Positions 24,553 through 33,558 are shown, numbered from the stretch's first letter. The stretch is DNA of 64,000 nt from an uncultured Clostridia bacterium (GCA_947624995.1 CANQMS010000005.1:21755-85754), one strand, 5' to 3'. A program made the numbers and translations. The notes: generated from the sequence alone by a model not told the origin.

Positions 24553-25887
24553 CTATCCTTCCTGCTGCTTTTCGATCGTGATGAACTTCGTGTATTTCGG
24601 GATCCAGCCTATCGGAACGTCGCCGACCGAGCCGTGGCGGTTCTTGGCGATGATGATCTTGCCCTCCTCCTGCTCGGCTCCCGTGTTCTTGTAATATTCC
24701 TCGCGGTAGAGGAACATGACCATGTCCGCGTCCTGCTCGATCGACCCGGATTCGCGCAGGTCGGAGAGCATCGGGCGCTTTTCCGTTCTGCCCTCGGGTC
24801 CGCGCGACAGCTGCGCGCAGCAGATGAGCGGCACGTTCATTTCCTTGGCGAGCAGCTTCAGATTGCGCGAGATATCGCCGACCTCGCCGACTCTGTTGTC
24901 GAATTTGCGGTCGCTCTGCATCAATTGCAGGTAGTCGACGACGATGAGCCCGACGTTTTTCATCCGGTGCAGCTTCGCGCGCATCTTTGTCAGCGTTATC
25001 CCGGAGGTGTCGTCTATGTAGATGTCACATTCCGAGAGGACGGCGGAGGCGACGGCGAGCCGGCTCCAGTCGTCCTTCGTGAAGACGCCGCGCCGCATCG
25101 ACGTGCTGTCGACGAGCGCCTCGCTCGCGAGCAGGCGGGACGCGATCTGTTCCGCGGACATTTCGAGCGAGAAGACGCAGACAGCCTTTTTCGTCCTCCG
25201 TGCGACGCTCGCGGCGACGTTCATCGCGAACGAGGTCTTTCCCATGCCGGGGCGCGCGCCGATGATGATGAAGTCGCCGGGAGACATCCCGACGAGCGTG
25301 CGGTCGAGGTCCGAAAAGCCGGTAGTGAGCGCGACGTTCGCCTCCGGATGCTCGGCGATCTCCTGGAAGAAGACGAGCTGCTTCATCAGAACGTCCCTGA
25401 TATGTACAAATCCGCTCTGGGCGTCTCCCCCGGAGAGGGCGAGAACGCGCGATTCCGCGTCGCCTATCAGCTTGTCGGTGTCGACGGATTCGGTATACGC
25501 CTTGTCGGCGACGTCCTCGCAGATCGAGATCAGCGCGCGAAGGCGCGCCTTGTCGCGGACGATGACGGCGTAGTCCCGGACGTTCGCGGCGGACGGGACG
25601 ATCTCCGCGAGCGTGCGGAGATATTCCTTGCCCGTGACGTCGTCCGAGTAAGTCCCGGTGCGGACGAGCGTGTCGACGACGAGGACGGGATCAATGTCCT
25701 TGCTCTTTAAAAAGAGCTCCTGCATCGCCATATAGATCCGGCGGTGGTTCTCGAGATAAAAATCCTCGCCCGTTATGATGTCGGCTATGACGTCAAAGCA
25801 CGAGGGCTTAATGAGGATCGACCCGAGCAGCGACTGCTCCGCCTCGAGCGAGAAAGGGAGCTTTCTCCCTGTGATGTCTTCCGGCAT
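24553..25887 (-). CDS. dnaB: Replicative DNA helicase
   Basis: Hexameric 5'-3' helicase that unwinds DNA at the fork. The N-terminal primase-interacting domain occupies about 10-110 (starting LPFSLEAEQSLLGSIL), then a linker, then the RecA-like domain with Walker A GARPGMGKTS near 207, LIVVDYLQLM near 312 and QLSRGPEGR near 350. The C-terminus KNRHGSVGDVPIGW is typical. 444 residues is normal and no intein is present. Its ATG lies 3 bp after the rplI stop, in the conserved gdpP-rplI-dnaB order. The cognate loader genes are at 31.5-33.4 kb on the same strand. Confidence 0.96.
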   Translation of the reverse strand: MPEDITGRKLPFSLEAEQSLLGSILIKPSCFDVIADIITGEDFYLENHRRIYMAMQELFLKSKDIDPVLVVDTLVRTGTYSDDVTGKEYLRTLAEIVPSAANVRDYAVIVRDKARLRALISICEDVADKAYTESVDTDKLIGDAESRVLALSGGDAQSGFVHIRDVLMKQLVFFQEIAEHPEANVALTTGFSDLDRTLVGMSPGDFIIIGARPGMGKTSFAMNVAASVARRTKKAVCVFSLEMSAEQIASRLLASEALVDSTSMRRGVFTKDDWSRLAVASAVLSECDIYIDDTSGITLTKMRAKLHRMKNVGLIVVDYLQLMQSDRKFDNRVGEVGDISRNLKLLAKEMNVPLICCAQLSRGPEGRTEKRPMLSDLRESGSIEQDADMVMFLYREEYYKNTGAEQEEGKIIIAKNRHGSVGDVPIGWIPKYTKFITIEKQQEG

Positions 25888-25890
25888 GGC

Positions 25891-26337
25891 TTATTTTCCG
25901 GCAACAAGGACGTGCAGCGTCCCCTGCACGTCCGCGTGCAGCTTTACCTTTATGTCAAACGTGCCGAAGTTCTTTATCGGCTCCGGGAGGATGACGCGGT
26001 ACTTGTCTATCTCGATTTTGTGCTGGGACGCGAGCGCGTCGCAGATGTCGCGGGCGGTGACGGAGCCGTAAATTTTTCCGTCTGCGCCGGAGTTGAGCGT
26101 CACCTTGACGAGCAGCGGCTCGAGCGATTTCGCGAGCGCTTCCGCCGCGGCTCTCTCCTCCTCCTCGATGCGCTTTTTTTCCGCGCGGCGCGCCTCAAGA
26201 TCGGCGAGCACGGCGGGCGTCACCTCGACCGCGAGCTTGCGCGGGAGAAGAAAGTTGCGCGCGTATCCGTCCGAGACGTTTTTTATCTCATCCTTTTTTC
26301 CCTGTCCTTTTACATCTGTTAAAAGCAATACCTTCAC
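25891..26337 (-). CDS. rplI: 50S ribosomal protein L9
   Basis: Large-subunit ribosomal protein at the base of the L1 stalk, helping to keep frame during translation. 148 residues; the N-terminal domain begins [18 protein letters not shown] and contains the signature [14 protein letters not shown], followed by the long connecting helix (about 40-75) and the C-terminal domain with [12 protein letters not shown]. Lies between gdpP and dnaB with short gaps. Confidence 0.97.
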   Translation of the reverse strand: MKVLLLTDVKGQGKKDEIKNVSDGYARNFLLPRKLAVEVTPAVLADLEARRAEKKRIEEEERAAAEALAKSLEPLLVKVTLNSGADGKIYGSVTARDICDALASQHKIEIDKYRVILPEPIKNFGTFDIKVKLHADVQGTLHVLVAGK

Positions 26338-26361
26338 TGATCCGTACCTCTTTTCGGTTAT

Positions 26362-28380
26362 TTATGATTCTCTGTAATAGTCGTCTATCGCGTCCTTGAG
26401 CATTTTGAGCGCCGTGTCGAGCGGTGCGCCCTTCATCTGCGCGCCCGCAACGTCAAAGTGACCGCCGCCGCCGAGCCGCTCGAGGATGAGCTGCACGTTT
26501 ATGCTGCCGGACGAGCGCGCCGATATGTGGACCGTGTCGTCGATACGGACGGCGGCGAATGCCGCCGTCACGCCCTTGACGGTCAGCAGCTTGTCGGCTG
26601 CCTTTGCCGCCGCGACCCTGTCGCGCGCCTCGCCCGGCTCGGATGAGGCGGCGATCGCTATCTCGGAGCGGTATATGGTGACGTTTGATTCGAAGCGCGC
26701 CTCGCTCGTGAAGTCCTCGAGCCCGGAGCGGAAGAAGTCGAGCGCCGTTTCGGGATTTGCGCCGCAGCTCTGAAGGTACATCGCCGCGGAGAACGTCCTC
26801 GCCGTCGTCGAGCGGGAGAGCTGCTTCGTGTCGAGCAGGATGCCGGCGTACATGACATCCGCCTCAGCCGCCGTGACGCCGTTCGTCTGGCAGATCTGCT
26901 CGATCATGTCGGAGATGAGCTCGCACGTCGACGACGCCTGCGGCTCGATATAGGACAGAACGACGTTTTTCGGCGTGTTCGGCGTCTTTATATGATGGTC
27001 TATGACCGCTATCTTCGGCGCGGAATTCGCGACCGAGGGCGCTATTATGTGCGTCGAGCTGTTGACGTCGCAGATGATGACGAGCGTGTCGGACCGTATC
27101 ATATCGAGCGCCGTCGCCTCGTCGACGAACGAGGCGCGGTATTCGGGCAGGCGGCGCACATGCTCGACGCACGGCGCGATGTCCTTGTCGTCCCCGTCGA
27201 TGATGATGTGGACGTCCGCACCCTGACGGCGCGCGAGGCTTGCCGCCCCGATGCAGGCGCCGATCGAGTCAAAGTCCGGGTAGCGGTGACCCATGATGAG
27301 GACGTTCCCCGACTGCGATATCAGCGCCGAAAGCTCGTTTGCGATGACGCGCGAGAGCACCTTCGTGCGGCGCTGCATCGTCTTTGTCTTGCCGCCGTAA
27401 TATTCGGTCCCGTCCTCCGTCTGGAGGACGACCTGATCGCCGCCGCGCTGGAGCGCGGTGTTCAGCGCCGCGAACGACGCGCGCTCACATTCGGCGAGCG
27501 TTTCGCCGAGGGTGGATATCCCGACCGAGACGGTGACGGGCATCAGCCCGGCGCCGACGCGGACTTCGCGGACGCGGTCGAGGACGTCGAATTTGCGCGC
27601 GGTGAATTCGCGCAGGTGGCGCTCGGAGAAGAGCATCAGATATTTGCTCGCGTTGTATTCACGGATGACGGCGCCGGACTCCTCCGCCCAGTCCTTGAGG
27701 ATCGCGTCGACGTCGCGCCCGGCGTCCCGGTATTCGCCCTGCTCGTATTGCAAAAGCTCGTTCAGGTTGTCTATCTGTATGTGCGCGATCAGCGGGTGCT
27801 CGTCGAACAGGCGCGTGCGCAGTGATTCCTCGTCCGTGACGTCGTGTATGATGAGCATGAAGAACATCCGCCCGTTCACGCGGAAGCGGAAGCTCTCGAT
27901 CTCGTGGACCCTCTCCTCCGCCGTCACGCGGACGTCGCCGCCGCCCGAGGCGATCTCGGAGAAGTCGACGGGGAGGACGGAGGAAAGCTGCGAGCCGCGC
28001 AGCCTTCCGCGCCTGCCGAGCGAGTCGGCCAGCTCGGAAAATGCCGTGTTGTTCCATATCATTATGCCGCCCTCGGTCGATATCGCGGCGGGGAGGCTGA
28101 TGTTCGTCATGACGTCCGTCATTATGTCGCCGAGGTAGGGCGAAACGGTCTCCTCATCCTGCGCCGCGAGGCGGCGGAATCTGCCGGGAAAGTAAATAAC
28201 GGCGCATATGACGGCGTATACCGCGATCGCCAGAGCTCCGGCGAGGAGCGAATATTCGGGGAAGACGGCGAAAAGCGCCGTCAGCGCTGCAAGCAGTATG
28301 AACGCGGACGCGGAGGCGCCGAACAGTTCGGTCTCGGCGCGCCGGACCTTTTTTGTCTTTGCTCCTTTTCCACCGGGCAT
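26362..28380 (-). CDS. gdpP: Cyclic-di-AMP phosphodiesterase, GdpP type
   Basis: Membrane-bound enzyme that hydrolyses c-di-AMP to pApA, linking osmotic balance and wall stress. Two N-terminal membrane helices (about 25-65), a PAS-like region (about 95-170), a degenerate GGDEF domain (about 185-330, with GGDQV in place of the active loop), then DHH-DHHA1 catalytic domains: GHRYPDFDSIGA near 365 with Asp ligands, VIDHH near 465, and GGGHFDVAGAQ near 645. 672 residues is standard. Preceded by a yybS-like gene and followed by rplI, as in Bacillus. The only weak point is the modest ribosome site (AAAGGAAAA). Confidence 0.95.
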   Translation of the reverse strand: MPGGKGAKTKKVRRAETELFGASASAFILLAALTALFAVFPEYSLLAGALAIAVYAVICAVIYFPGRFRRLAAQDEETVSPYLGDIMTDVMTNISLPAAISTEGGIMIWNNTAFSELADSLGRRGRLRGSQLSSVLPVDFSEIASGGGDVRVTAEERVHEIESFRFRVNGRMFFMLIIHDVTDEESLRTRLFDEHPLIAHIQIDNLNELLQYEQGEYRDAGRDVDAILKDWAEESGAVIREYNASKYLMLFSERHLREFTARKFDVLDRVREVRVGAGLMPVTVSVGISTLGETLAECERASFAALNTALQRGGDQVVLQTEDGTEYYGGKTKTMQRRTKVLSRVIANELSALISQSGNVLIMGHRYPDFDSIGACIGAASLARRQGADVHIIIDGDDKDIAPCVEHVRRLPEYRASFVDEATALDMIRSDTLVIICDVNSSTHIIAPSVANSAPKIAVIDHHIKTPNTPKNVVLSYIEPQASSTCELISDMIEQICQTNGVTAAEADVMYAGILLDTKQLSRSTTARTFSAAMYLQSCGANPETALDFFRSGLEDFTSEARFESNVTIYRSEIAIAASSEPGEARDRVAAAKAADKLLTVKGVTAAFAAVRIDDTVHISARSSGSINVQLILERLGGGGHFDVAGAQMKGAPLDTALKMLKDAIDDYYRES

Positions 28381-28455
28381 ATATTTTTTCCTTTCGGTTT
28401 TTGATTTTCGTATTTTGCCGTTTGCCGGTTTGTCTTTTGCCTTCGGCGCGATTCC

Positions 28456-29553
28456 TTATCCGCCGTAGTAGTCATCGTCGTTATCGTCGCCGTTATCGTT
28501 ATCGTCATCGTCGTCATCGTCATCGTCATCGTCATCGTCCCTGCCCGTAAGGCGGCGGAAGAAGCGGCGGCACGGCGTGCGTACGGCGGCGTATATGAGC
28601 GAGATCGCCCCGGCGAACGAGACGAACATGAGGTACATCGACGGCGAGGCAAAAAGCACGATGGCTGTCAGGACCCAGAGCAGCACCCGGCGGTCATGCT
28701 TTGCCGCGAGCCTGTAAAGGGAGCGCACGCCGTAAAGCATCATTGCGGGCAAAAGGCACAAGAGCACGTTTTCGGCGGCGTACCCGATTACGTCCGCCGA
28801 TGAGATCCCGACGAGCGACGCCGAGACGAGGTACGCGAGCAGATACAGGACCGCGGACACGACGGATGGCGTGTAGACGCGCGCCTCCCGCGATATCCAC
28901 TGCCCGAACGAGAAGAGATCTATGAGCGCCGTACACAGCGTCACCGAAACAAACGCGGGGACTGTCACGGAAACGAAGACTATGGCGGGGATCGAAAGCG
29001 TCACATACCGCGCGAGCGCGGAGGCGGCATCCTCCGTGAACACCGGGACGGGTCCGTTCCGCGACGACGACGTCATGGACGCGAAGAAGTCGGAAAGCGA
29101 GCTCTCGATCTCCGCAAATCCCGGGATCCTGCCGCCTGTCAGCCGAAAGACGAGCAGCAGCAGCGCCGCGGACACCGCGAACGACGCGGACGCCGCCGTG
29201 ACGGCGCGCGCCTTGTCGGCTCCGAGCGAGAGGAGCGCCGAGATCAGAATCGCCGCCGGCAGCGGGATAATGAGTTCGGAGAGCGCGAAGGTGACGCTGC
29301 GCGTCATAACGAACACTACAGCCGCCGCTATGACGGGGAGCGCATATACGGCGGGGCGTCGGTACATGAAAAACAGCGCCGAGAGCAGGGCGGTCGAGAC
29401 CGCCGCGAGCGCGAGGCGGACCGGGACCGAGCCCGATGCTCCCGCCGCGGCAAATACCGCCGCATATATGAGCGCCAGTATGATCGCCGCGGCATGCTTC
29501 ATCCTCGGCATGCCGGCGCGCGCGTCACGCAGCGAAAAAACAGCGTTTATCAT
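28456..29553 (-). CDS. YybS-like DUF2232 membrane protein with poly-Asp tail
   Basis: Predicted membrane protein with about eight to nine helices over residues 20-330, usually found next to gdpP in Firmicutes (YybS/DUF2232); this context and the hydrophobic pattern are the basis of the call. I start at the ATG of 29553, which overlaps the stop of the upstream gene (ATGA), giving 365 residues. The C-terminal cytoplasmic tail is almost entirely Asp with a few Asn, Gly and Tyr, encoded by GAT/GAC repeats. DUF2232 proteins can be substrate-binding components of ECF-type transporters or of unknown function; nothing here decides this. Confidence 0.8.
   Translation of the reverse strand: MINAVFSLRDARAGMPRMKHAAAIILALIYAAVFAAAGASGSVPVRLALAAVSTALLSALFFMYRRPAVYALPVIAAAVVFVMTRSVTFALSELIIPLPAAILISALLSLGADKARAVTAASASFAVSAALLLLVFRLTGGRIPGFAEIESSLSDFFASMTSSSRNGPVPVFTEDAASALARYVTLSIPAIVFVSVTVPAFVSVTLCTALIDLFSFGQWISREARVYTPSVVSAVLYLLAYLVSASLVGISSADVIGYAAENVLLCLLPAMMLYGVRSLYRLAAKHDRRVLLWVLTAIVLFASPSMYLMFVSFAGAISLIYAAVRTPCRRFFRRLTGRDDDDDDDDDDDDDNDNGDDNDDDYYGG
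28471..28539 (-). repeat. GAT/GAC simple repeat encoding the poly-Asp tail
   Basis: About 70 bp of ATCGTC-like hexamers on the plus strand (GAYGAY on the coding strand), in frame at the 3' end of the yybS-like gene. Confidence 0.9.
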
Positions 29554-30266
29554 TTCTCCGGCGGAAGATGAATGTGACCGGAGAGGAACGAGAGCGCGCG
29601 CGGGACGGAGTCCTTCGCGTTGTACCACGGCTCGTCGTTATATCTGTAATCGAACTTTTTGCAGAACCACGAGACGTCGTCCGTCAGCTCGCGAAGATAC
29701 GAGATCTCGATATTCGAGACGACCTTGTAGAAATCGGGGAACCGCTTTTTGCCGAGGCGCGCCTTTGCCGTTTCGAGGAAGAGACGGTAGTGCGGCAGGC
29801 AGAAGTACGGCTGGGCAGCCGTCTTTTTGCGGAACTCCTCATCCTTTTCCCACAAGAGCGCCGCCGTCTCGACCATCATGCCGAAATTGCGCTTTATCCT
29901 GCCGCAGACATAGCAGGATTCCTCGAGCGCCGAGAGATTCTTTATCGCCTCGGCTCCCGGATTCAGCAGCGAGGAGACGCCCCCCGCGGCGATGCGGGAC
30001 TGAAGCTCGGTGAGGTGGCTCTCGAGCATCAGGGCGAACGGGAGCCTGTTCTTCCTTTCGAACATCATGTCAAGGTGCGTTTTGCAGAAGCCGAGCTCGT
30101 TCGTTTTTATGCGGACGTCCGGCTCCATCATGGATGCGCCGAGGATGAGCCCAAGCTCGTCCTCCTCGAGCATATTGTAGAGCGCGCAGAAGGGGCAGCC
30201 GAGCGAATGATCCTCGGCGGACGCCTCGAATTTTTCGTTGACGGGAATAGTGTAGATCTGTTCCAT
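29550..30266 (-). CDS. DUF6062-like cysteine-rich cytoplasmic protein
   Basis: A 238-residue soluble protein with regularly placed Cys/His pairs: CPFC near 24-27, FCKTH near 60, CYVC near 118-121 and FCLPHY near 154. The pattern suggests metal binding. This layout, and its position ahead of the yybS-gdpP genes, fits my memory of the DUF6062 family of Clostridia. No signal peptide or membrane segment. First gene of the minus-strand operon that ends with the CAP protein, with its own promoter in the 30.3-kb divergent region. Function unknown. Confidence 0.75.
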   Translation of the reverse strand: MEQIYTIPVNEKFEASAEDHSLGCPFCALYNMLEEDELGLILGASMMEPDVRIKTNELGFCKTHLDMMFERKNRLPFALMLESHLTELQSRIAAGGVSSLLNPGAEAIKNLSALEESCYVCGRIKRNFGMMVETAALLWEKDEEFRKKTAAQPYFCLPHYRLFLETAKARLGKKRFPDFYKVVSNIEISYLRELTDDVSWFCKKFDYRYNDEPWYNAKDSVPRALSFLSGHIHLPPEK

Positions 30267-30288
30267 CCGACAAATACCGCCGTAATAC

Positions 30289-30317
30289 TTGATTTTTTGC
30301 CCGAAAGCAGGTATACT
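30289..30317 (+). promoter_or_regulatory. Sigma-A-type promoter for the glycosylase gene
   Basis: TTGATT at 30289-30294, 17-bp spacer, TATACT at 30312-30317. The glycosylase ATG is about 100 bp downstream. Confidence 0.72.
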
Positions 30318-30325
30318 TATTATAA

Positions 30326-30354
30326 ATTATATACTATCCGGGATGATTTCGCAA
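30326..30354 (-). promoter_or_regulatory. Sigma-A-type promoter for the DUF6062-gdpP-dnaB operon
   Basis: On the minus strand, TTGCGA (complement of 30349-30354), 17-bp spacer, TATAAT (complement of 30326-30331). It lies only 8 bp from the divergent plus-strand promoter, so polymerases on the two promoters would interfere. Confidence 0.72.
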
Positions 30355-30421
30355 CAGTTTTTCGATATATTGCCGTTTAATCGTCGGATAATCGGTTCGT
30401 GTGAGGGGACGGAGGATAAAA

Positions 30422-31369
30422 ATGGAGATTACGGATACCGCGCGCACCTTGCGCGTGACGGAAGGCAGCTCGCCGGACGGCGTCCCGTTCGTTCGGGCGG
30501 AGGGAGTTTTCCCGTTCGACGCGGGCGAGACATTCACGTGCGGTCAGTGCTTTCGGTTCGACCGGACCGATGTGCCGTGCCCCGCCGTCTTCGGGACGGA
30601 CGCCGTTTACGGCGGCGTGGCGCTCGGGAGGTACATAAACGTCGCGTCCCCCGACCGCGGCACGGTCGTGATAGAGGGGACGACGGCGGACGAGTTTTGG
30701 GATGTGTGGTCGCCGTACTTCGGGTTCGACATGGATTACGCGGGCATAATTGAGAGAATATCGGAGCGCTGGGGCAGCGAAAGCAGGATAGCGAGGGCGG
30801 CGCGCGCCGGCAGCGGGATCAGGATCATGCGGCAGGACCCGTGGGAAACGCTCGCGTCGTTCATTATTTCTCAGAACAACAATATCCCGAGGATAAAGGG
30901 GATAATCGAGAGGCTTTCCGAGGCGTACGGGAGACCGTTTTTCTTCCGCGACAGGGAATATTTCGCGTTCCCGACCGCGCGGTCGCTCTACGAGGCGGAC
31001 ACGGACGGCATCGCCGGGGCGCGGATGGGCTTCCGGGCGAAGTACGTGTACGGCGCCGCGGAGCGCGTCGTGTCGGACCCGGATTTTCTCGATTCGGTGG
31101 CTGAGGCGGGCTCGTACGGCGAGGCGGACGGCATCCTCCGGACGCTGCACGGCGTCGGTCCGAAGGTCGCGGCATGTACGCTTTTATTCGGGTACTCCCG
31201 GTACGAGGCGTTCCCGGTCGACGTCTGGATCAGGCGGACGGTGGGGAAGTACTTCGAGGGCGGTCGCCCGGAGGAGATCGACTTCGGCGATCTTGCACCC
31301 GTTGCGGGCATTTTGCAGCAGTATATATTCAACTATGAGCGCAACGGGAAAAGCGGCGGGGCGGAGTGA
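30422..31369 (+). CDS. 8-oxoguanine DNA glycosylase (HhH-GPD, OGG type)
   Basis: Base-excision repair enzyme that removes 8-oxoguanine and cuts the strand by lyase action. The N-terminal beta domain contains FTCGQCFRFDR, characteristic of OGG1/AlkA-type enzymes. The HhH-GPD domain has SQNNNIPRIKGII near 145, the likely catalytic Lys in FRAKYVYGAA near 217, the hairpin LHGVGPKVAACTLLFG near 250 and the catalytic Asp in FPVDVWIRR near 275. Start at the ATG of 30422, with GGAGG 7 bp upstream; the longer frame begins with a GTG before that site. 315 residues. Monocistronic, with a terminator after it. Confidence 0.9.
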   Translation: MEITDTARTLRVTEGSSPDGVPFVRAEGVFPFDAGETFTCGQCFRFDRTDVPCPAVFGTDAVYGGVALGRYINVASPDRGTVVIEGTTADEFWDVWSPYFGFDMDYAGIIERISERWGSESRIARAARAGSGIRIMRQDPWETLASFIISQNNNIPRIKGIIERLSEAYGRPFFFRDREYFAFPTARSLYEADTDGIAGARMGFRAKYVYGAAERVVSDPDFLDSVAEAGSYGEADGILRTLHGVGPKVAACTLLFGYSRYEAFPVDVWIRRTVGKYFEGGRPEEIDFGDLAPVAGILQQYIFNYERNGKSGGAE

Positions 31370-31420
31370 GCCGCTTTTTAACACGGACAGATCCCGAAAA
31401 TGTATTATACCGAATATAAA

Positions 31421-31462
31421 TCCCGCCGCAGAGGCAGATTCGGATCTGCCTCTGCGGCGGGA
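31421..31462. terminator. Perfect hairpin between convergent genes
   Basis: 19-bp perfect stem (31421-31439 with 31444-31462), 4-nt loop TCGG. It lies between the glycosylase and helicase-loader stops and probably ends transcription from both sides; T-runs are short. Confidence 0.8.
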
Positions 31463-31482
31463 TCATATTATATCGGCTCGGT

Positions 31483-32448
31483 TCATTCGAGCGCGCGCAC
31501 CTTTTCGGCGCGGACGTCGCGCCCCTCGAAGACGAGGACCGAGAACTCGCCGAGAAGGCGGCTCGTGATGCGCTTGTCGTAGAAGCGGCGCAAGTCCGCG
31601 GGGGCGAGGTTCGTGCTTATTATCATCGGTTTTCCGCGGTTGATGCGCGTGTTTATGAGATTGTATATGCAGGAGAACGAAAAGTCGTTTTTCTGTTCGC
31701 AGCCGAGGTCGTCGAGAATCAGAAGGTCACATTCGAAGTAGCGGGCTGTCGGGTCCTCGTCGCCGTTTTTGCGGTGGAACTGCCATTCCTCGAATGCGGC
31801 GACGGCGTTCTGCGCCGTCTCGTAAAGGACGTCGAAGCCGCGCCCGATGACGACGCCGGCAACGGCGGTGGAAAGGTGCGTTTTCCCGAGCCCAGTGGCG
31901 CCGACGAGCAGAAAGCTGCGGTCGCGGTTCCCGGAGAAGCTCTCGGCATACGACTTCAGCTGCTCGTATGCGAGACGGATGCGCGGGCTGTCGCCGTTAT
32001 ATCTGAAGGAGAAGGACTCGAACGTCTGCTTTCCGAGCAGCGCGCCGATCCCGGAGCTCTCGTAACCCGCCATGACGAGCTCGCGGCGGCGGCAGACGCA
32101 CTCCTCCGAGCCGATAAAGCCCGTGTCCCGGCATTTTTCGCATGAATATCGCGGCTCCGTGTAGTCGGCGGGATATCCGGCGCCTGCCAGAAGCTCGGCG
32201 CGCCGCGTCTGAAGGGCGAGATTTTCCGCCTCGATCTTTGCCATCCCGAGCCGGACGGCGTCGGGACCCCTGCCGATGACGTCGATGACCTTCGCGGCGG
32301 TGCGGGAGAGGTCGAGGTCTATGCGGCGTATCTCCGGCAGCTTACGGTATATCTCCTCGCGGCGGCGCTCCGCGTCCGCCTCGGCGGCGCGGCGGCGCTC
32401 GGCGAGGATCTCGTTGACCTTTATGTAGTCCTCGCGCCTGTAACTCAT
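31483..32448 (-). CDS. dnaI: Helicase loader, DnaC/DnaI type ATPase
   Basis: AAA+ protein that loads DnaB onto single-stranded DNA at the origin or restart sites. The N-terminal part (about 1-90) is helical, followed by a zinc-binding CEKC...CVC cluster near 103-118. Walker A VGATGLGKTH is near 177-186, Walker B LLILDDLGCE near 238-247, and the C-terminal RLLGEFSVLVFEGRDVR is family-like. 321 residues. It lies 4 bp after dnaD, as in many Clostridia, and both share the promoter at 33.48-33.50 kb. Confidence 0.9.
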   Translation of the reverse strand: MSYRREDYIKVNEILAERRRAAEADAERRREEIYRKLPEIRRIDLDLSRTAAKVIDVIGRGPDAVRLGMAKIEAENLALQTRRAELLAGAGYPADYTEPRYSCEKCRDTGFIGSEECVCRRRELVMAGYESSGIGALLGKQTFESFSFRYNGDSPRIRLAYEQLKSYAESFSGNRDRSFLLVGATGLGKTHLSTAVAGVVIGRGFDVLYETAQNAVAAFEEWQFHRKNGDEDPTARYFECDLLILDDLGCEQKNDFSFSCIYNLINTRINRGKPMIISTNLAPADLRRFYDKRITSRLLGEFSVLVFEGRDVRAEKVRALE

Positions 32449-32452
32449 GTCC

Positions 32453-33442
32453 TCACCCTTCCTTTATTTTTTTGTCCGTCGCGGCATCCTGCTCTCCGCG
32501 CAAAACGGCGAGGCGGAAGAAGTCGTCGACGTCGAAGCTGTCTCCGTAAAGCTCCGCGCGCCGCTTTTTCGTCCCGTCGATGTCGTCGGGCGCTTTGAAG
32601 CCGTCCTTGTGCCACGATTCGAGCACCTTGTTCATATAAGGCGCCGACGGCTTGCCGATGGCGTTGACGGTCGCCTCGTACGCCGCCTCCATCATGTCGT
32701 AGCCGTAGCCGAGCTCGCGCGACCAGTGCTCGAAAAATTCGCGCTCCTTCTTTGTCAGCGTGTGCCCGAGCAGCTCGCGAAGGCGCGCCTCGTCCGTCTT
32801 GCTCGCCTCGACCCATGAGAGATGCTCCGTCAGCGCCTCGGATGTGTCGATGTCGCGCTCATAGAGCGAGATCGCCATTTTCTCGGCGTATTTGACGTTT
32901 TTCTTGCCGTTTTTGGCGCAGTACGCGAGCAGGAGGAGTATGTATTCGTCCTCGAGCCCGAGGTATTCGCGCATCGAGAGTATGAGCGCGGACTCGTTGT
33001 TGTCGAATATGTGCCCGAGCGTCTGCTGGCACTCGTTCAAAAGCGAGCGTCGCTCCGGCGACGCGGCGATCATAGCCTCCGCCTCGGGACCCGACAGCTG
33101 CGGCAGCTCACGGCGCGGCGCGGGCTTTTTGCGCTCCTCCGCCGGAGCCTCAGCCGGAGCCCCCGTCGGGAACCCCTCCGGGGCGGGCGCCGTCGGCGCG
33201 CCCTCGAGCGTTATGACTCCGGCTCCGCGCCAGAACGCGAGGGACGAGAGCAGCGCCTGCTCCGTCATCCCCGCCGCCTCGGCGGCGGCGGGGATGCAGT
33301 CGTCCGGCGAGGCGGCGGCGCGCGGGTCGGACAGGAGCGCGATCAGCGCAGCCATGTCGTCACGCGTTGCGGATTTGATATTTTTTGCGACCGAACGCGG
33401 CAAATTTATTACCCCGTCGGCGTAATTCACGATCAGCTTCAC
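32453..33442 (-). CDS. dnaD: DnaD-domain replication initiation protein
   Basis: Primosome protein that remodels DNA and helps bring the helicase loader and DnaB to the origin. The N-terminal region (about 1-85) is winged-helix-like. Two DnaD-type C-terminal domains follow: about 120-215 (RSLLNECQQTLGHIFDN...) and about 225-310, with the conserved YDMMEAAYE...YMNKVLESWHKDG pattern. A Pro/Ala-rich linker (about 85-115) joins them. I start at the GTG of 33442 because GGGAGA is 5-6 bp upstream; the longer frame uses a TTG inside that site. 329 residues. First gene of the dnaD-dnaI pair. Confidence 0.88.
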   Translation of the reverse strand: MKLIVNYADGVINLPRSVAKNIKSATRDDMAALIALLSDPRAAASPDDCIPAAAEAAGMTEQALLSSLAFWRGAGVITLEGAPTAPAPEGFPTGAPAEAPAEERKKPAPRRELPQLSGPEAEAMIAASPERRSLLNECQQTLGHIFDNNESALILSMREYLGLEDEYILLLLAYCAKNGKKNVKYAEKMAISLYERDIDTSEALTEHLSWVEASKTDEARLRELLGHTLTKKEREFFEHWSRELGYGYDMMEAAYEATVNAIGKPSAPYMNKVLESWHKDGFKAPDDIDGTKKRRAELYGDSFDVDDFFRLAVLRGEQDAATDKKIKEG

Positions 33443-33475
33443 TTTTTCTCCCAACTACCGCTTTTGTTCGGCTTT

Positions 33476-33504
33476 ATAATATCCAATATTTTCCACAGTT
33501 TCAA
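33476..33504 (-). promoter_or_regulatory. Sigma-A-type promoter for dnaD-dnaI
   Basis: On the minus strand, TTGAAA (complement of 33499-33504), 17-bp spacer, TATTAT (complement of 33476-33481). Confidence 0.72.
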
Positions 33505-33518
33505 CAGAGTTTTCCACA
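33489..33518 (+). promoter_or_regulatory. Pair of DnaA-box-like sites over the dnaD promoter
   Basis: TTTTCCACA at 33489-33497 and again at 33510-33518, each one mismatch from the TTATCCACA consensus, same orientation, 21 bp apart (two helical turns). One lies in the promoter spacer and one just upstream of the -35, so bound DnaA would repress or modulate this promoter. Confidence 0.55.
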
Positions 33519-33558
33519 ATCTTCCATCGCTCGCGCGCCGTTGACACCGAAAAGCGAC

